DNA of 64,000 nt. Source: Paraburkholderia madseniana. Lineage in GTDB: Bacteria > Pseudomonadota > Gammaproteobacteria > Burkholderiales > Burkholderiaceae. Position 1 is the stretch's first letter; the number at the start of each line of letters is the position of its first letter. Location of the stretch: the NCBI RefSeq assembly GCF_009690905.1, contig NZ_VOSW01000003.1:60762-124761 (forward strand), read 5' to 3'. Shown one piece after another: positions 7,775 to 17,664 of the stretch. The position numbers and the translations under genes were made by a program. The notes under the pieces were generated by a model. The model was not told the DNA's origin and made no database searches. It saw only the letters and a list, made by a program, of their open reading frames with translations.

Positions 7775-8731
7775 ATGTTCAAGTCGTTTCATCAGCCCCG
7801 TTCACTCGCGTCTCTCTGCGCGGCGATACTGATTGGATTGACATCGGTTGCATCCGTATCCGCGTTTGCCGATGCCGGGCCGCCGGAGGTATCGAACGGA
7901 AAAGCCGCAGTCGCCGCGAGACAGCCCGACGTATCGGTCGGCGCGCAGTACGACACGACTCACGTGTACGTGGCTTCGGCCGATCTCGACGCGTTCGTCA
8001 ATAGCTTTCTCGCGACATTCGGCGGCAAGGCATCCCCACGTGCGGTTTTCACGGTAACGCCCACGCCGAGCAAGACCGCGTCGCAGTATGTGCAAACGCC
8101 GGTCGGCATGCTCTCGGTGTTCGGCTTCGAAACGGCGATTCCGTATCCGTTCGGCAATGAACGAACCGGATATCTGGTCACCGATATCGATAAGGCGGTG
8201 AAAGCCGCGCGTTCGGCCGGTGCCGACGTCGTCGTCGATACGTTCGACGATCCAATCGGCAAGGACGCGATCATTCAATGGCCGGGCGGCGTCACGATGC
8301 AGCTCTATTGGCACACCAAGGCGCCGAACTATGCGCCGTTGCAGAGCGTGCCGGACAACCGTGTGTACGTGTCGCGCTATGAAGCGGACAACTTCGTTCG
8401 CCGGTGGCTGCACTTCTCGCATGGCAAGGTGGTGTCGGACAACCCGCGTGCGGACGCCGGGGTGATCGGCCGGCCGGGTGAGACGATCCGTGTGATTCGA
8501 ATCAGCTCGGGATTCGGCCATATGGTCGTATTCGTCACGGACGGCAAGCTGCCGGTCCCGTTCGGGACCGAAACGACCGGTTATACCGTGGACGATGTCG
8601 CCCAGACGATCGAGCGCGCCCAAGCGGCCGGCGCGAAGGTGCTTTACCCGCCGTACCACAGCGCAACGGGTACGACCGCGATGCTCGAGTTCCCGGGCCG
8701 GTACATTGCTGAAGTTCACGATGGCAAGTGA
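7775..8731 (+). CDS. Exported two-domain VOC (glyoxalase-fold) protein
   Basis: A 318-residue protein with a clear Sec signal peptide: a positive start, a hydrophobic core LASLCAAILIGLTSVASV, and cleavage near VSAFA (about residue 30). The mature part holds two glyoxalase/bleomycin-resistance-type (VOC) repeats, roughly residues 65-180 and 200-318. Each repeat has the beta-alpha-beta pattern and a late FGxExTGY-like stretch (FGNERTGYLVTDID and FGTETTGYTVDDVA). Periplasmic VOC proteins are less usual than cytosolic ones; the reaction is unknown. The ATG at 7775 gives the signal peptide directly. The stop overlaps the start of the next gene by 11 bp, so translational coupling with the outer-membrane channel is likely. 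Confidence 0.85.
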   Translation: MFKSFHQPRSLASLCAAILIGLTSVASVSAFADAGPPEVSNGKAAVAARQPDVSVGAQYDTTHVYVASADLDAFVNSFLATFGGKASPRAVFTVTPTPSKTASQYVQTPVGMLSVFGFETAIPYPFGNERTGYLVTDIDKAVKAARSAGADVVVDTFDDPIGKDAIIQWPGGVTMQLYWHTKAPNYAPLQSVPDNRVYVSRYEADNFVRRWLHFSHGKVVSDNPRADAGVIGRPGETIRVIRISSGFGHMVVFVTDGKLPVPFGTETTGYTVDDVAQTIERAQAAGAKVLYPPYHSATGTTAMLEFPGRYIAEVHDGK

Positions 8732-10250
8732 AGCAAACGTCACGAAGCCGTTGAGAGCACTGAAGGCGCGCAGGCGCGCGCCGCGTGTTTTCGCATTGCG
8801 CGCGGCCCGTGCCTTGCTGATCAGCACGGGTCTTGCGGCCGCGCTGCCGGCTTCAGCGGCGGACACCGCGCTCGGCGGGGCTGACGATACCGCCACGACC
8901 AATCCCGCCGTGACTGCTGCTCCCGCGAGTGCGTCGTGTGCGCGGCCGGCAATCATGTTCAACCGCTGGCAGGAAAACTGGGGGGTATTGGCGAATCCTT
9001 GTGTGCCGAGACGGCCGTTCGATTCGCTGAAGTACATTCCGCTGTTCGGCAATCCCGACGCGTACATCTCGCTCGGCGTGGTGCTTCGGGAGCGCCTGGA
9101 GATGAACGACGCGCCGCTGTTCGGTCTCGGCTCGGGGCATGACGACACGTATTTGCTGCAACGTCTGGACGTTCATGCGGATGTCCACCTCGGCCCCCAC
9201 GTGCAGATCTTCACACAGTTCGAAGACGCGCGCCCCTACGGCAAGGATAACGTCACGCCGGTCGACAAGAATCCGCTGGATTTGCGCCAGGCGTTTGTCG
9301 CGATTACCGAACCGCTTGGGCCCGGCACCTTCAAGTTTCGCGTCGGCCGGCAGGAAATGGCGTTCGACTTGCAGCGTTTCGTCTCGGTTCGCGACGGCCC
9401 GAACGTGCGTCAGGCATTCGACGCGCTCTGGGCCGACTATGAAACCGGTCCGTGGCGCTGGATCGCCTACGCGACGCAGCCGGTTCAGTATCGCGACAAT
9501 TCGGATTTCGACGATGTCTCGAATCGCGATCTGACATTCAGCGGCGTGCGCGTGGAGCACAAAAACGTCGGACCGGGCGACCTGTCCGCGTACTATTCCC
9601 GCTACAACCGCAGCAACGCGCACTTTCTCGACGCTGTGGGCGACGAACATCGCGACGTATTCGATGCGCGCTATTCCGGCAACGTCAACCATATCGACTG
9701 GGACGTCGAAGGGATGTATCAGTCGGGGCATGTCGGCAGCAAGACGATCGGCGCGTGGGCGGTGGGCTCGCTCGCCGGCTACACGCTGACGGCCGTGCCA
9801 TGGACACCCCGGGTCGGCATCCAGGTCGACGCCGCATCGGGCGACAGCCATCCCGGGGACGGCCGCCTCGGTACGTTCAATCCGCTGTTCCCGAACGGTT
9901 ACTACTTCTCGCTGGCCGGCTATACCGGCTACTCGAACCTGGTTCACGTCAAGCCGTCGCTCGTCCTTAAACCGAACAGCAAGCTGACACTGCTGGCCGG
10001 CGTGGGGTTGCAATGGCGCGAGACCACCGCTGACGCGGTCTACCAGCAAGGCTCGGCAGTCGTGCCGGGCACGGCGGGACACGGCAGTAGCTGGACGGGG
10101 TTCTATACGCAGGTTCGCGCTGACTGGGCCGTCGCCGCGAATCTCGCCGCGGCGCTCGAGGCCGTGCATTTTCAGGTCGGACCGTCGCTGCGCGAACTGG
10201 GCGCCCGCAATTCCGACTACGTAGGCGCGGAACTCAAATTCGGCTGGTAG
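8721..10250 (+). CDS. Outer-membrane beta-barrel of the alginate-export family
   Basis: A 509-residue exported protein. A long basic N-region (KARRRAPRVFALRAARALL) precedes a hydrophobic core and a signal-peptidase site at ASA near residue 47. The mature part resembles the AlgE-like alginate-export barrel family seen in many beta- and gammaproteobacteria: LRERLEMNDAP, QIFTQFEDARP, LDLRQAFVAI, FRVGRQEM and FVSVRDGPNVRQ, ending with an aromatic strand ELKFGW. In this genomic setting the barrel need not carry alginate; related proteins act as general or catabolic porins. The start ATG at 8721 lies inside the last codons of the VOC gene, implying coupled expression. Confidence 0.85.
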   Translation: MASEANVTKPLRALKARRRAPRVFALRAARALLISTGLAAALPASAADTALGGADDTATTNPAVTAAPASASCARPAIMFNRWQENWGVLANPCVPRRPFDSLKYIPLFGNPDAYISLGVVLRERLEMNDAPLFGLGSGHDDTYLLQRLDVHADVHLGPHVQIFTQFEDARPYGKDNVTPVDKNPLDLRQAFVAITEPLGPGTFKFRVGRQEMAFDLQRFVSVRDGPNVRQAFDALWADYETGPWRWIAYATQPVQYRDNSDFDDVSNRDLTFSGVRVEHKNVGPGDLSAYYSRYNRSNAHFLDAVGDEHRDVFDARYSGNVNHIDWDVEGMYQSGHVGSKTIGAWAVGSLAGYTLTAVPWTPRVGIQVDAASGDSHPGDGRLGTFNPLFPNGYYFSLAGYTGYSNLVHVKPSLVLKPNSKLTLLAGVGLQWRETTADAVYQQGSAVVPGTAGHGSSWTGFYTQVRADWAVAANLAAALEAVHFQVGPSLRELGARNSDYVGAELKFGW

Positions 10251-10288
10251 AAGCGCTATTTGCCAACCGTGCCAGATGAGGTCATGTT

Positions 10289-12010
10289 ATGAGCACTCCC
10301 GATTTATCCGCCGACGCGACGACACTGTCGGAACTCGATACACCGAACTCCTCGCTGGAGTACCGTCGGCACCAGATGTTTCCCCGCCTGTCAGCCGCAG
10401 AGATTCAAAGTTTGCGGCGTTTCGCCCGGCCGATGTCGTTCAAGGCCGGCGCACTGATCTTCGAAACGGGGCACGTTGCACTCGGCCTGTTCGTGTTGCT
10501 GCGTGGGCGCGTGAGAATCTATTCGCGTGACAGTTTCGGCCGCTCGACGCTCGTGACGGAACATGAAGACGGACACTTCATGGCCGAGATGGCGCAGCTC
10601 TCCGGCAAACCGGCATTGATCGACGGCGTCGCACTGACCGATGTCGAGACGCTCGTGATCGAGCCGGAGAGGTTGCGCGCGTTGATCGTGGCCGATGCAC
10701 AACTTGGCGAACACATCATGCGCGCCCTGATCCTGCGGCGGCTCGGACTGATCGAGCAGGGGCTCGGGCCGATCATCGTGGGTGATGGCGATTGCTCGAA
10801 GCTGATGGGGCTGCAAAGTTTTCTGCGTCGCAATGCGTACCCTGCGATGGTGATCGACGCGCGTAGCGATCCCGAGGCGATCACGCTGCTGGGCGGCATG
10901 ACTACCGGCCCCGACGACTTTCCGCTCGTCTTCTGCCCGAACGGCAACGTGCTGCGCGCGCCCGACGAAGTCCAGCTCGCATCGTGCCTTGGACTCGTGC
11001 CGACCTTCGAGCAATCGCACGTCTATGACGTCGCGATCGTCGGTGCCGGGCCTGCCGGACTGGCGGCGTCCGTGTATGCCGCCACGGAAGGCTTGTCAGT
11101 TGCCGTATTCGATCAGCGCGCGCCTGGCGGCCAGGCTGGCGCCAGCTCGCGGATCGAGAACTATCTGGGTTTTCCCACCGGTATTTCGGGCCAGGCACTG
11201 GCCGCGCGGGCGTTCCAGCAGGCGCTGAAGTTCGGCGCGCATCTGGCGATCCCGGGCAAGGTCACAGATGTGAGCCGCCATGAAGGCGTCTTTCTGCTCT
11301 CGCTGCTCGACGGGCAGCGCATCAGCGCCCGCACGGTCGTGGTCGCGAGCGGCGCCGCCTATCGGAAGCCGACGGTGAACGGCTTTGATCGTTTCGACGG
11401 ACGCGGCACGTACTACTGGGCGTCGACAATCGAAGCCAAGCTGGTGAAAGGGCAAGACATCGTGTTGATAGGCGCGGGCAACTCCGCCGGCCAGGCGATC
11501 GTGTTTCTCGCCAATTTCGCGCGTAGCGTTCGCGTGCTGATTCGTGGCAAGGACCTCGAGGCCAGCATGTCGAAATACCTGATCGACCGGATCGGCTCCT
11601 TGCCTAACGTCACACTGTGCACGCACTGCACGCTGCGTTCGCTCGATGGCGACGAAGCCGGACTCACTCACCTTCATATCCGGCGTGAAGACGAGGATGC
11701 GGACGAAGTGATCGAGACGCGTCATCTGTTTCTCTTTGTCGGCGCGGACCCGGAAACCGATTGGCTCGAATCGAGCGGCGTGGAACTCGACAACAGAGGG
11801 TTTGTCGTCACGGGTTTCGCCCGCAGTGAGCATGGGCTGTCTGAAGCAGGCAAGCGGTATCCGCTCGAAACCAGCATACCGGGCATGTTTGCAGTCGGCG
11901 ACGTCCGTTCGGAGTCAGCGAAACGGGTGGCCGCGGCCGTAGGCGACGGCGCGGCCGTGGTCAGTCAGATCCATGCGTACCTGAGCCAGTTGACGGCCGC
12001 CGCCGCGTAG
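10289..12010 (+). CDS. cNMP-domain / thioredoxin-reductase-like flavoprotein lacking the redox CxxC
   Basis: A 573-residue cytosolic fusion. Residues about 30-150 form a cNMP-binding-like domain, with FMAEMAQLSG but no cassette Arg in the following PALIDGVAL. Residues about 165-235 form a thioredoxin/glutaredoxin-like insert without Cys. Residues about 245-565 form a thioredoxin-reductase fold with FAD motif VGAGPAGLAA, nucleotide motif IGAGNSAGQA and GMFAVGDVR. The dithiol that true thioredoxin reductases carry just before the second motif is absent: the aligned stretch reads YYWASTIEAKL. It therefore cannot be a classical disulfide reductase and is probably an NAD(P)H-dependent oxidoreductase with an unknown acceptor. 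It ends 53 bp before the giant kinase gene. Confidence 0.87.
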   Translation: MSTPDLSADATTLSELDTPNSSLEYRRHQMFPRLSAAEIQSLRRFARPMSFKAGALIFETGHVALGLFVLLRGRVRIYSRDSFGRSTLVTEHEDGHFMAEMAQLSGKPALIDGVALTDVETLVIEPERLRALIVADAQLGEHIMRALILRRLGLIEQGLGPIIVGDGDCSKLMGLQSFLRRNAYPAMVIDARSDPEAITLLGGMTTGPDDFPLVFCPNGNVLRAPDEVQLASCLGLVPTFEQSHVYDVAIVGAGPAGLAASVYAATEGLSVAVFDQRAPGGQAGASSRIENYLGFPTGISGQALAARAFQQALKFGAHLAIPGKVTDVSRHEGVFLLSLLDGQRISARTVVVASGAAYRKPTVNGFDRFDGRGTYYWASTIEAKLVKGQDIVLIGAGNSAGQAIVFLANFARSVRVLIRGKDLEASMSKYLIDRIGSLPNVTLCTHCTLRSLDGDEAGLTHLHIRREDEDADEVIETRHLFLFVGADPETDWLESSGVELDNRGFVVTGFARSEHGLSEAGKRYPLETSIPGMFAVGDVRSESAKRVAAAVGDGAAVVSQIHAYLSQLTAAAA

Positions 12011-12063
12011 GGACGTCCTTCTCGCCGGAAGGCGCTGCTGGATGGGATACTGCTGGCGATCGG

Positions 12064-15000
12064 ATGGACGGGAGAGAAGAATTGAGTACAGCGGCAATCG
12101 TCGAGGGCGTTCGTGGATCGTCGCCGGACTCTGGTGTAAGCGTGCATTTTGACCAGGCGTGGTTTGACCGGCTTGCGCTCGAGGCACTAATGGTCGACGG
12201 AAACATCGTGCGTTATCGCGCGAGGTGGCAGGAAGGCGCGCGGTCGTGGCTGATCGCGGTGCCGACCGATCTGCCCTCGGACGCGGTATCGCGGCGCTTG
12301 CAGCAGGAATTCGCACCGGCCGACAAGCTCGAGTCGACATGGGCCGTGCGGCCGGTCGCACTCGTGCGGCTGTCGCGGGGGCCGGTGTTGGTGTACGAAG
12401 ACAACGGCGGCACGCTGGTTCTGCCACCCGCCAACGGGCTGATTGCGGTCGGCCGTTTCCTGCGCATTGCGGTCGGCGCCGCGCGCGCGCTGCGTCTCGC
12501 GCACGCACGCGGTGTCCTGCATCGCGACCTCAAGCCGTCCAATCTGCTGGAATGCAGTGATGGCACGATCCGGTTGTTGGGTTTTCGCGACGCTTTCAGC
12601 CTTGTCGGCGATCCGCTGACCGAATCACCAGACACCTTGTACGGCACGCTGGCCTATATGTCGCCGGAGCAGGCCCGGCGGGCGGAAGGGCATGCCGACG
12701 AGCGAAGCGATCTGTACTCGCTCGGCGTAACGTTATATGAGCTGCTCACCGGGCAATTGCCCTTCGAGGCGGCGGATGCGGTCGAATGGGTCTATAACCA
12801 CGTGGCGCGTCAGCCCGCCAACCCGCGGCAACACCGTCGATCCTTTCCCGCTGTGCTGGGCTCGATCGTCCTGAAACTGCTGGCCAAAAACCCCGCGGAA
12901 CGCTATCAAAGCGCCTCGAGTCTCGAGGCCGATTTGCGCCGTTGTCTCGCTGACTGGAACGAGATGCAGCATATCGTTCCGTTCGAACCCGCCGCGGAGG
13001 ACAACGTCAGAAACCTCGCCGTCACGCATCGTCTGTTTGGCCGCGCGTATGAATACAATACGCTGCTCGATGCGTTCGGGCGCAACGCGCGGCAGGCGAT
13101 GGCGGAACTGATTTTCGTGTCCGGATACTCGGGTGCGGGCAAATCCGAACTCGTGCGCAGCGTGCACCGCGCGACCGCGCAGACAGCCACGCTGTTCGCC
13201 TCGGGAAAGTTCGAGCAGTACGGCCAGAACGCGCCGTACGCGCCGCTGATGCAGGCGATACGCTCGCTGTTCCAGCGTATTCTGGGCGAGAGCGATGGCG
13301 AGCTGGACAACTGGCGGGACGTGCTGCGCGAAGCTGTCGGCACGCAAGGCAAACTTCTCGTCAGTTACATCCCCGAACTGGAACTGGTGCTTGGCGTGCA
13401 GCCGGAGGTGCCGGACTTGCCGCCCGTGGAAGCGCAGCTCCGTTTCCAGGCGCTGATCACCCGGCTGCTGTCCGTCTTCGCGACCGAGGCGCACCCGCTG
13501 ATCCTTTTTTTCGACGACGTTCACTGGTTCGACGATGCAACCTTGAATTTCATCGCCAGTTTCCTGACGACGGTCGAGGACCGGCATGTGCTGCTGATCT
13601 GCGCATATCGCGTCAATGAAGTCGATCGGTCGCCCAGGTTCAAGGCTTTCCTGAATTCGTTGCCGAGTGCAAGCGCACGCATCTCCACGATCGACGTGAC
13701 GCCGCTCGATACCGCGAATGTCGCGGCCTTGCTGGCAGACGCGCTGCATTGCGGCTCCGCGCACGTTTATCCGTTGGCGGCGGTCGTTCAGGAGAAGACG
13801 GGCGGCAATCCTTTTTTCATTAAACAACTGCTGCTCGCTCTGGCCGACAACCAGTTGATCTGTTACGACGGCATGGCCGGCCGCTGGACATGGGATATCG
13901 ATCGGATTGGCGAATACGAGTCCTCCGATAACGTCGTTGACCTGATGGTTGCGCGTTTGACGAGGCTGCCCGCAGAGGCGCAGACCGTCCTCAGGCTGCT
14001 GGCGTCAATGGGGCGGCGCCTCGACAGGGCGACCCTGGCGCGGATCGATCCTGACGGCGGCGTGGAATTGGAGCGCCGCCTGCATCCCGCGGTAGAGGCG
14101 GGTCTGACGGTGTCGGACCGGACGGGATTCGCCTTTGCGCACGACCGGGTCCAGGAGGCAGCATACGCGCTGATTGTCGAGGAGGAGCGCGGTGCCGAAC
14201 ATGCCAGGATCGCGCGCATCCTGCTGGAAGATTTCGACATCGGCGACTTGCAGAGGCCGGCGTTCGACATTGCTCACCATATCGAACGCGCTCAGGCAGC
14301 CGGGGCATTGTGCGAACTGGACGCGCACGAGACGACGGTCTTCAGCAGAATCTGTCTGCAGGCCGCCCGTCACGCCAAAGAAGCGATTGCTATCCAGTCC
14401 GCGCTGAACTACCTGGACGTCGGGCAGACACTGCTCGACGCCAGTGGAGAAGACTATTCGCAATCGCTCGGCTACGAGATCGGTATTCTGCGGGTGCAAT
14501 GCCACATTCTGGATGCGAATTTCGAGGCCGCCGGCACCCAGATCGAAAAACTGCTGGACCAGAACCTGTCGGTCATTGCGCGCGCGTCGGTGTACAAGCT
14601 GAAAGCCGACATGCAGCAGCATCTGTCGGACTATGAAGCGGCTGTCGATACCGCCCTCGAAGGGATCAAGCTGTTCGGTACGTATCTGCCGCGTTATCCG
14701 GAAGCCGCGGATGTCGAGGCGGCTTACCGCCGGCTCAATCAATCGCTTGGAGGGCGAACCCTCGCCTCGATCGCCGATCTGCCGCCTTTGCGCAACGCGG
14801 CAATCGAATCAGAATTGAATCTGCTGGTGAGTATCTACGCGCCCTCATCGTTCGTGAACGAAAGGCTTGGCTTTCTCAACCTGTGCCATATGGTGCAGCT
14901 GACCATTGACCACGGTATCACCGCGGCCTCGGCGCATTGCCTCGCGTGGTTCGGTGTGTACGTCGCGGAATTTTTCGGCGAGTACGCACAAGGGTTCGAA

Positions 15001-17664
15001 TTCTCCCGCCTGGCAAGAACGCTGGTTGAGGAGCGCGGCTATCACGCGGTGGCCACCAGCACGCTGGTTGCGCTCGATCAGGTCGCGGTCTGGACCCAAC
15101 CCCTTTCGTATGTGCTGGAATGCGCACGCGCCGCATTCGAGTCGGCTGGCCCGAGCGGCGATCTGACGATGAGCTGCTACGCGTGCAATCACATCGTGTC
15201 GGACCTGCTGATTCTTGGGGCGCCACTGGAGCAGGTCGACAAGGAAATCGACCTTGGGCTGTCATTCGCAAGACGTGTGCGTTTCAAGGACGTTGAAGGG
15301 ATCCTCGAACTGCAGAAGCGCTTCGTCCACAGTTTGACGGGCGGTCCTGGGCTGCCGGGCAATTTCGGCGTCGTGGTGGACGGCAAAATGAGCTTCGATG
15401 CCGGCGTGCTCAATACCCAGATGGCGACGCTGCGCTTCTGGATCTGGCTGCTGAAGGGTGTCTCCTGTTATTTTCACGGCGACTATCAGAACGCGCGGTA
15501 TTGCCTCACCGAAGCCGGCGAACTGAAGTGGGCGACCCCCGCGCACATTCATCTGCTGGACTATCACTTCTACACGGCGCTGACTCTAGCGAAGCTGTCC
15601 GGTGGCGAGGAAGCGGGCGCCGCAGTGGCTGCAATCGAGCCGCATCTGGCGAAGCTGCGCAATTGGGCTCAGCTCAATCCGTCCACGTTCAGGGACAAGC
15701 TCCTGTTAGTCGAGGCTGAAGTGGCGCGGCTCGGCGGCTCGCCGCTCGTGGCGCTGTCGTTGTACGAGCAGGCTGCCGAGGCGGCCTCGGAAAACGGCTT
15801 CAACCACGGCAACGCGCTGGCTCACGAACTCGCGTCGGGATGCTCCGAGGCGAACGGTCTGTTCAGCGCGGCACGCCATCACAGCCGTCGCGCGATCGAT
15901 AGTTATACGCGTTGGGGCGCGCTGGCCAAAGTCAGGCAGCTCGAACGCGCCCAGCCTCCTGCCGAGCTTTCGCTCGAACGGCTGGTGACATCGCGGCCTT
16001 CGGTCGAAATCCCCGATGCGCAGCAGCAGTTCGACCTCGTGTCCGCATTGAAGTCGTCGCAGGCGCTGTCCGAGGAAATCGTACTGGACAAGCTCATCCA
16101 CACACTCGTCTCGCTCGCCATCGTTCACGCCGGTGCGCAAAGCGGGATGCTGATCCTGTTGAAGGGTAACGTGCCGGTCGTCGAGGCGATTGGGCGGGAC
16201 GAGCCAGGTGGCGTTCAGGTGAAGCTGGGTGAATACACGTTGACGCGTGAGGAGGTGCCGGCTTCGGTGTTGCACACGGCATTGCGCACCCGCAAGCCGG
16301 TCGTTGTGGAAGACGCGCAAGGCGATCCGCGGTTCTCATTCGACGTTTCCTTGTCGAACCGTTCCGTTCGTTCCGTGTGCTGTTTGCCGCTGGTCAAACA
16401 GGGTAACGTCGTTGGCGTGCTCTATCTGGAGAACAACCTGACCGCGGGCGTGTTCACGGCGAGCCGCACGTCGGTCCTGGAAATGCTGGCCTCGCAAGCC
16501 GCTATTTCACTTGAAACAGCCCGTCTGTACGCCGAACTCGTGGAGGAAAACAAGCGGCGCCAGGAAACGGAAATGGCGTTGCGCATGAGTGAGGAGGCGC
16601 TCGCTCTTGGGCAACGGATCAGTCGTTCGGGAAGCTATATCTGGAACACGTTGACGGGCGAGCGCTACTGGTCGAAAGAGCTTTATAACGTGTTCGGCCT
16701 GCCGATCGAGGCGGGGAGCCCGAGCACCCAGGCGGTCCTCGAACGGATTCATCCGGAAGACGTCGGCCTCTACCAGGAGGCTGTCACGCGAGCCGCGCAC
16801 AACCGCACGCCGTTCCGGCAGAAGTATCGGATCGTGACGCCAGACGGCGCCGTCAAATATCTCGAGGTGCTTGGCGAGCCGTCGGGTGTCAGCAACTTTG
16901 TTGGCGTCGTCACGGATTTCACGGATCGGCACACGACCGAACTGGCGTTGCAGAACGCCAAGATCGAGCTGGCGAAAGCGTCGCGGGCGACCACGATGGG
17001 CGAGCTGGCTGCTTCCATCGCACACGAAATCAATCAGCCGCTGGCGTCGATCGTGTCGAATGCGAGCGCGGGGGTACGCTGGCTCAACCGTCCCGTACCG
17101 GACATTCCGGAAGCGCTAGGAGGCTTGCGCGATATCGTGAAAGACGGCAAACGAGCCGGCGACATCATCCGGGCGTTGCAGTCTCTGGCGAAGGAAGCGA
17201 AGCCGAGCTTCGTTCCCACCCTGGTCGACGGTGTGGTTCGTGAAGTGTTCGAACTCGCGGCCGCGGAAGTCGAGCAGCGCAGTCTCGCCGTGCGCCTCGA
17301 TCTGGCGGCTGGCCGCTCAGTGATGGCCGACCGGGTGCAATTGCAGCAGGTTCTGTTCAATCTCGTCATGAACGCCGCGGATGCGATGAGTCATCTCGAC
17401 GCGAAGCAGCGCTTGCTGAGCATCACATCCCGCGTCGGCGATCGGGGATCGGTGGTCGTGTCCGTGCAGGACAATGGCAGCGGGATCAGCGAGGAGATCG
17501 GGGCGCGTATTTTCGACGCCTTCTTTACGACAAAGAAAACCGGCATGGGCATGGGACTTGCCATCTGCAAATCCATCATTGAAGCGCATGGCGGGACGCT
17601 GACCGCCGGTCCCGGCTACCCCCGCGGGACGATTTTTGTTTTCACGCTGCCGACTGCCGCGTAG
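12064..17664 (+). CDS. Giant HstK-type protein: degenerate Ser/Thr kinase - AAA ATPase - GAF - PAS - histidine kinase
   Basis: An 1866-residue protein with several domains in order. A protein-kinase-like domain covers residues 1-300 (HRDLKPSNLL from His153; SPEQ). A predicted ATPase follows with Walker A GYSGAGKS at 354-361 and an acidic FFDDVHWFDD. A long helical-repeat region spans about 700-1330. GAF is about 1340-1480 and PAS about 1510-1630. The histidine kinase has His1654 in SIAHEINQPLAS and N/G boxes up to FFTTKKTGMGMGL. The kinase lobe lacks an evident beta3 Lys, and DFG is replaced by G173-F-R, so it is probably a pseudokinase, while the histidine kinase looks intact. No response regulator is adjacent. 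The 3' end overlaps the convergent regulator gene by 23 bp. A TTG at 12082 is an alternative start. A close relative lies at 48815. Confidence 0.92.
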   Translation: MDGREELSTAAIVEGVRGSSPDSGVSVHFDQAWFDRLALEALMVDGNIVRYRARWQEGARSWLIAVPTDLPSDAVSRRLQQEFAPADKLESTWAVRPVALVRLSRGPVLVYEDNGGTLVLPPANGLIAVGRFLRIAVGAARALRLAHARGVLHRDLKPSNLLECSDGTIRLLGFRDAFSLVGDPLTESPDTLYGTLAYMSPEQARRAEGHADERSDLYSLGVTLYELLTGQLPFEAADAVEWVYNHVARQPANPRQHRRSFPAVLGSIVLKLLAKNPAERYQSASSLEADLRRCLADWNEMQHIVPFEPAAEDNVRNLAVTHRLFGRAYEYNTLLDAFGRNARQAMAELIFVSGYSGAGKSELVRSVHRATAQTATLFASGKFEQYGQNAPYAPLMQAIRSLFQRILGESDGELDNWRDVLREAVGTQGKLLVSYIPELELVLGVQPEVPDLPPVEAQLRFQALITRLLSVFATEAHPLILFFDDVHWFDDATLNFIASFLTTVEDRHVLLICAYRVNEVDRSPRFKAFLNSLPSASARISTIDVTPLDTANVAALLADALHCGSAHVYPLAAVVQEKTGGNPFFIKQLLLALADNQLICYDGMAGRWTWDIDRIGEYESSDNVVDLMVARLTRLPAEAQTVLRLLASMGRRLDRATLARIDPDGGVELERRLHPAVEAGLTVSDRTGFAFAHDRVQEAAYALIVEEERGAEHARIARILLEDFDIGDLQRPAFDIAHHIERAQAAGALCELDAHETTVFSRICLQAARHAKEAIAIQSALNYLDVGQTLLDASGEDYSQSLGYEIGILRVQCHILDANFEAAGTQIEKLLDQNLSVIARASVYKLKADMQQHLSDYEAAVDTALEGIKLFGTYLPRYPEAADVEAAYRRLNQSLGGRTLASIADLPPLRNAAIESELNLLVSIYAPSSFVNERLGFLNLCHMVQLTIDHGITAASAHCLAWFGVYVAEFFGEYAQGFEFSRLARTLVEERGYHAVATSTLVALDQVAVWTQPLSYVLECARAAFESAGPSGDLTMSCYACNHIVSDLLILGAPLEQVDKEIDLGLSFARRVRFKDVEGILELQKRFVHSLTGGPGLPGNFGVVVDGKMSFDAGVLNTQMATLRFWIWLLKGVSCYFHGDYQNARYCLTEAGELKWATPAHIHLLDYHFYTALTLAKLSGGEEAGAAVAAIEPHLAKLRNWAQLNPSTFRDKLLLVEAEVARLGGSPLVALSLYEQAAEAASENGFNHGNALAHELASGCSEANGLFSAARHHSRRAIDSYTRWGALAKVRQLERAQPPAELSLERLVTSRPSVEIPDAQQQFDLVSALKSSQALSEEIVLDKLIHTLVSLAIVHAGAQSGMLILLKGNVPVVEAIGRDEPGGVQVKLGEYTLTREEVPASVLHTALRTRKPVVVEDAQGDPRFSFDVSLSNRSVRSVCCLPLVKQGNVVGVLYLENNLTAGVFTASRTSVLEMLASQAAISLETARLYAELVEENKRRQETEMALRMSEEALALGQRISRSGSYIWNTLTGERYWSKELYNVFGLPIEAGSPSTQAVLERIHPEDVGLYQEAVTRAAHNRTPFRQKYRIVTPDGAVKYLEVLGEPSGVSNFVGVVTDFTDRHTTELALQNAKIELAKASRATTMGELAASIAHEINQPLASIVSNASAGVRWLNRPVPDIPEALGGLRDIVKDGKRAGDIIRALQSLAKEAKPSFVPTLVDGVVREVFELAAAEVEQRSLAVRLDLAAGRSVMADRVQLQQVLFNLVMNAADAMSHLDAKQRLLSITSRVGDRGSVVVSVQDNGSGISEEIGARIFDAFFTTKKTGMGMGLAICKSIIEAHGGTLTAGPGYPRGTIFVFTLPTAA

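Noticed and set aside
12010..12063. Terminator between the flavoprotein and the first giant
   Set aside because: The only stem (CCTTC/GAAGG) is 5 bp with no T-run, so the two genes may be co-transcribed.
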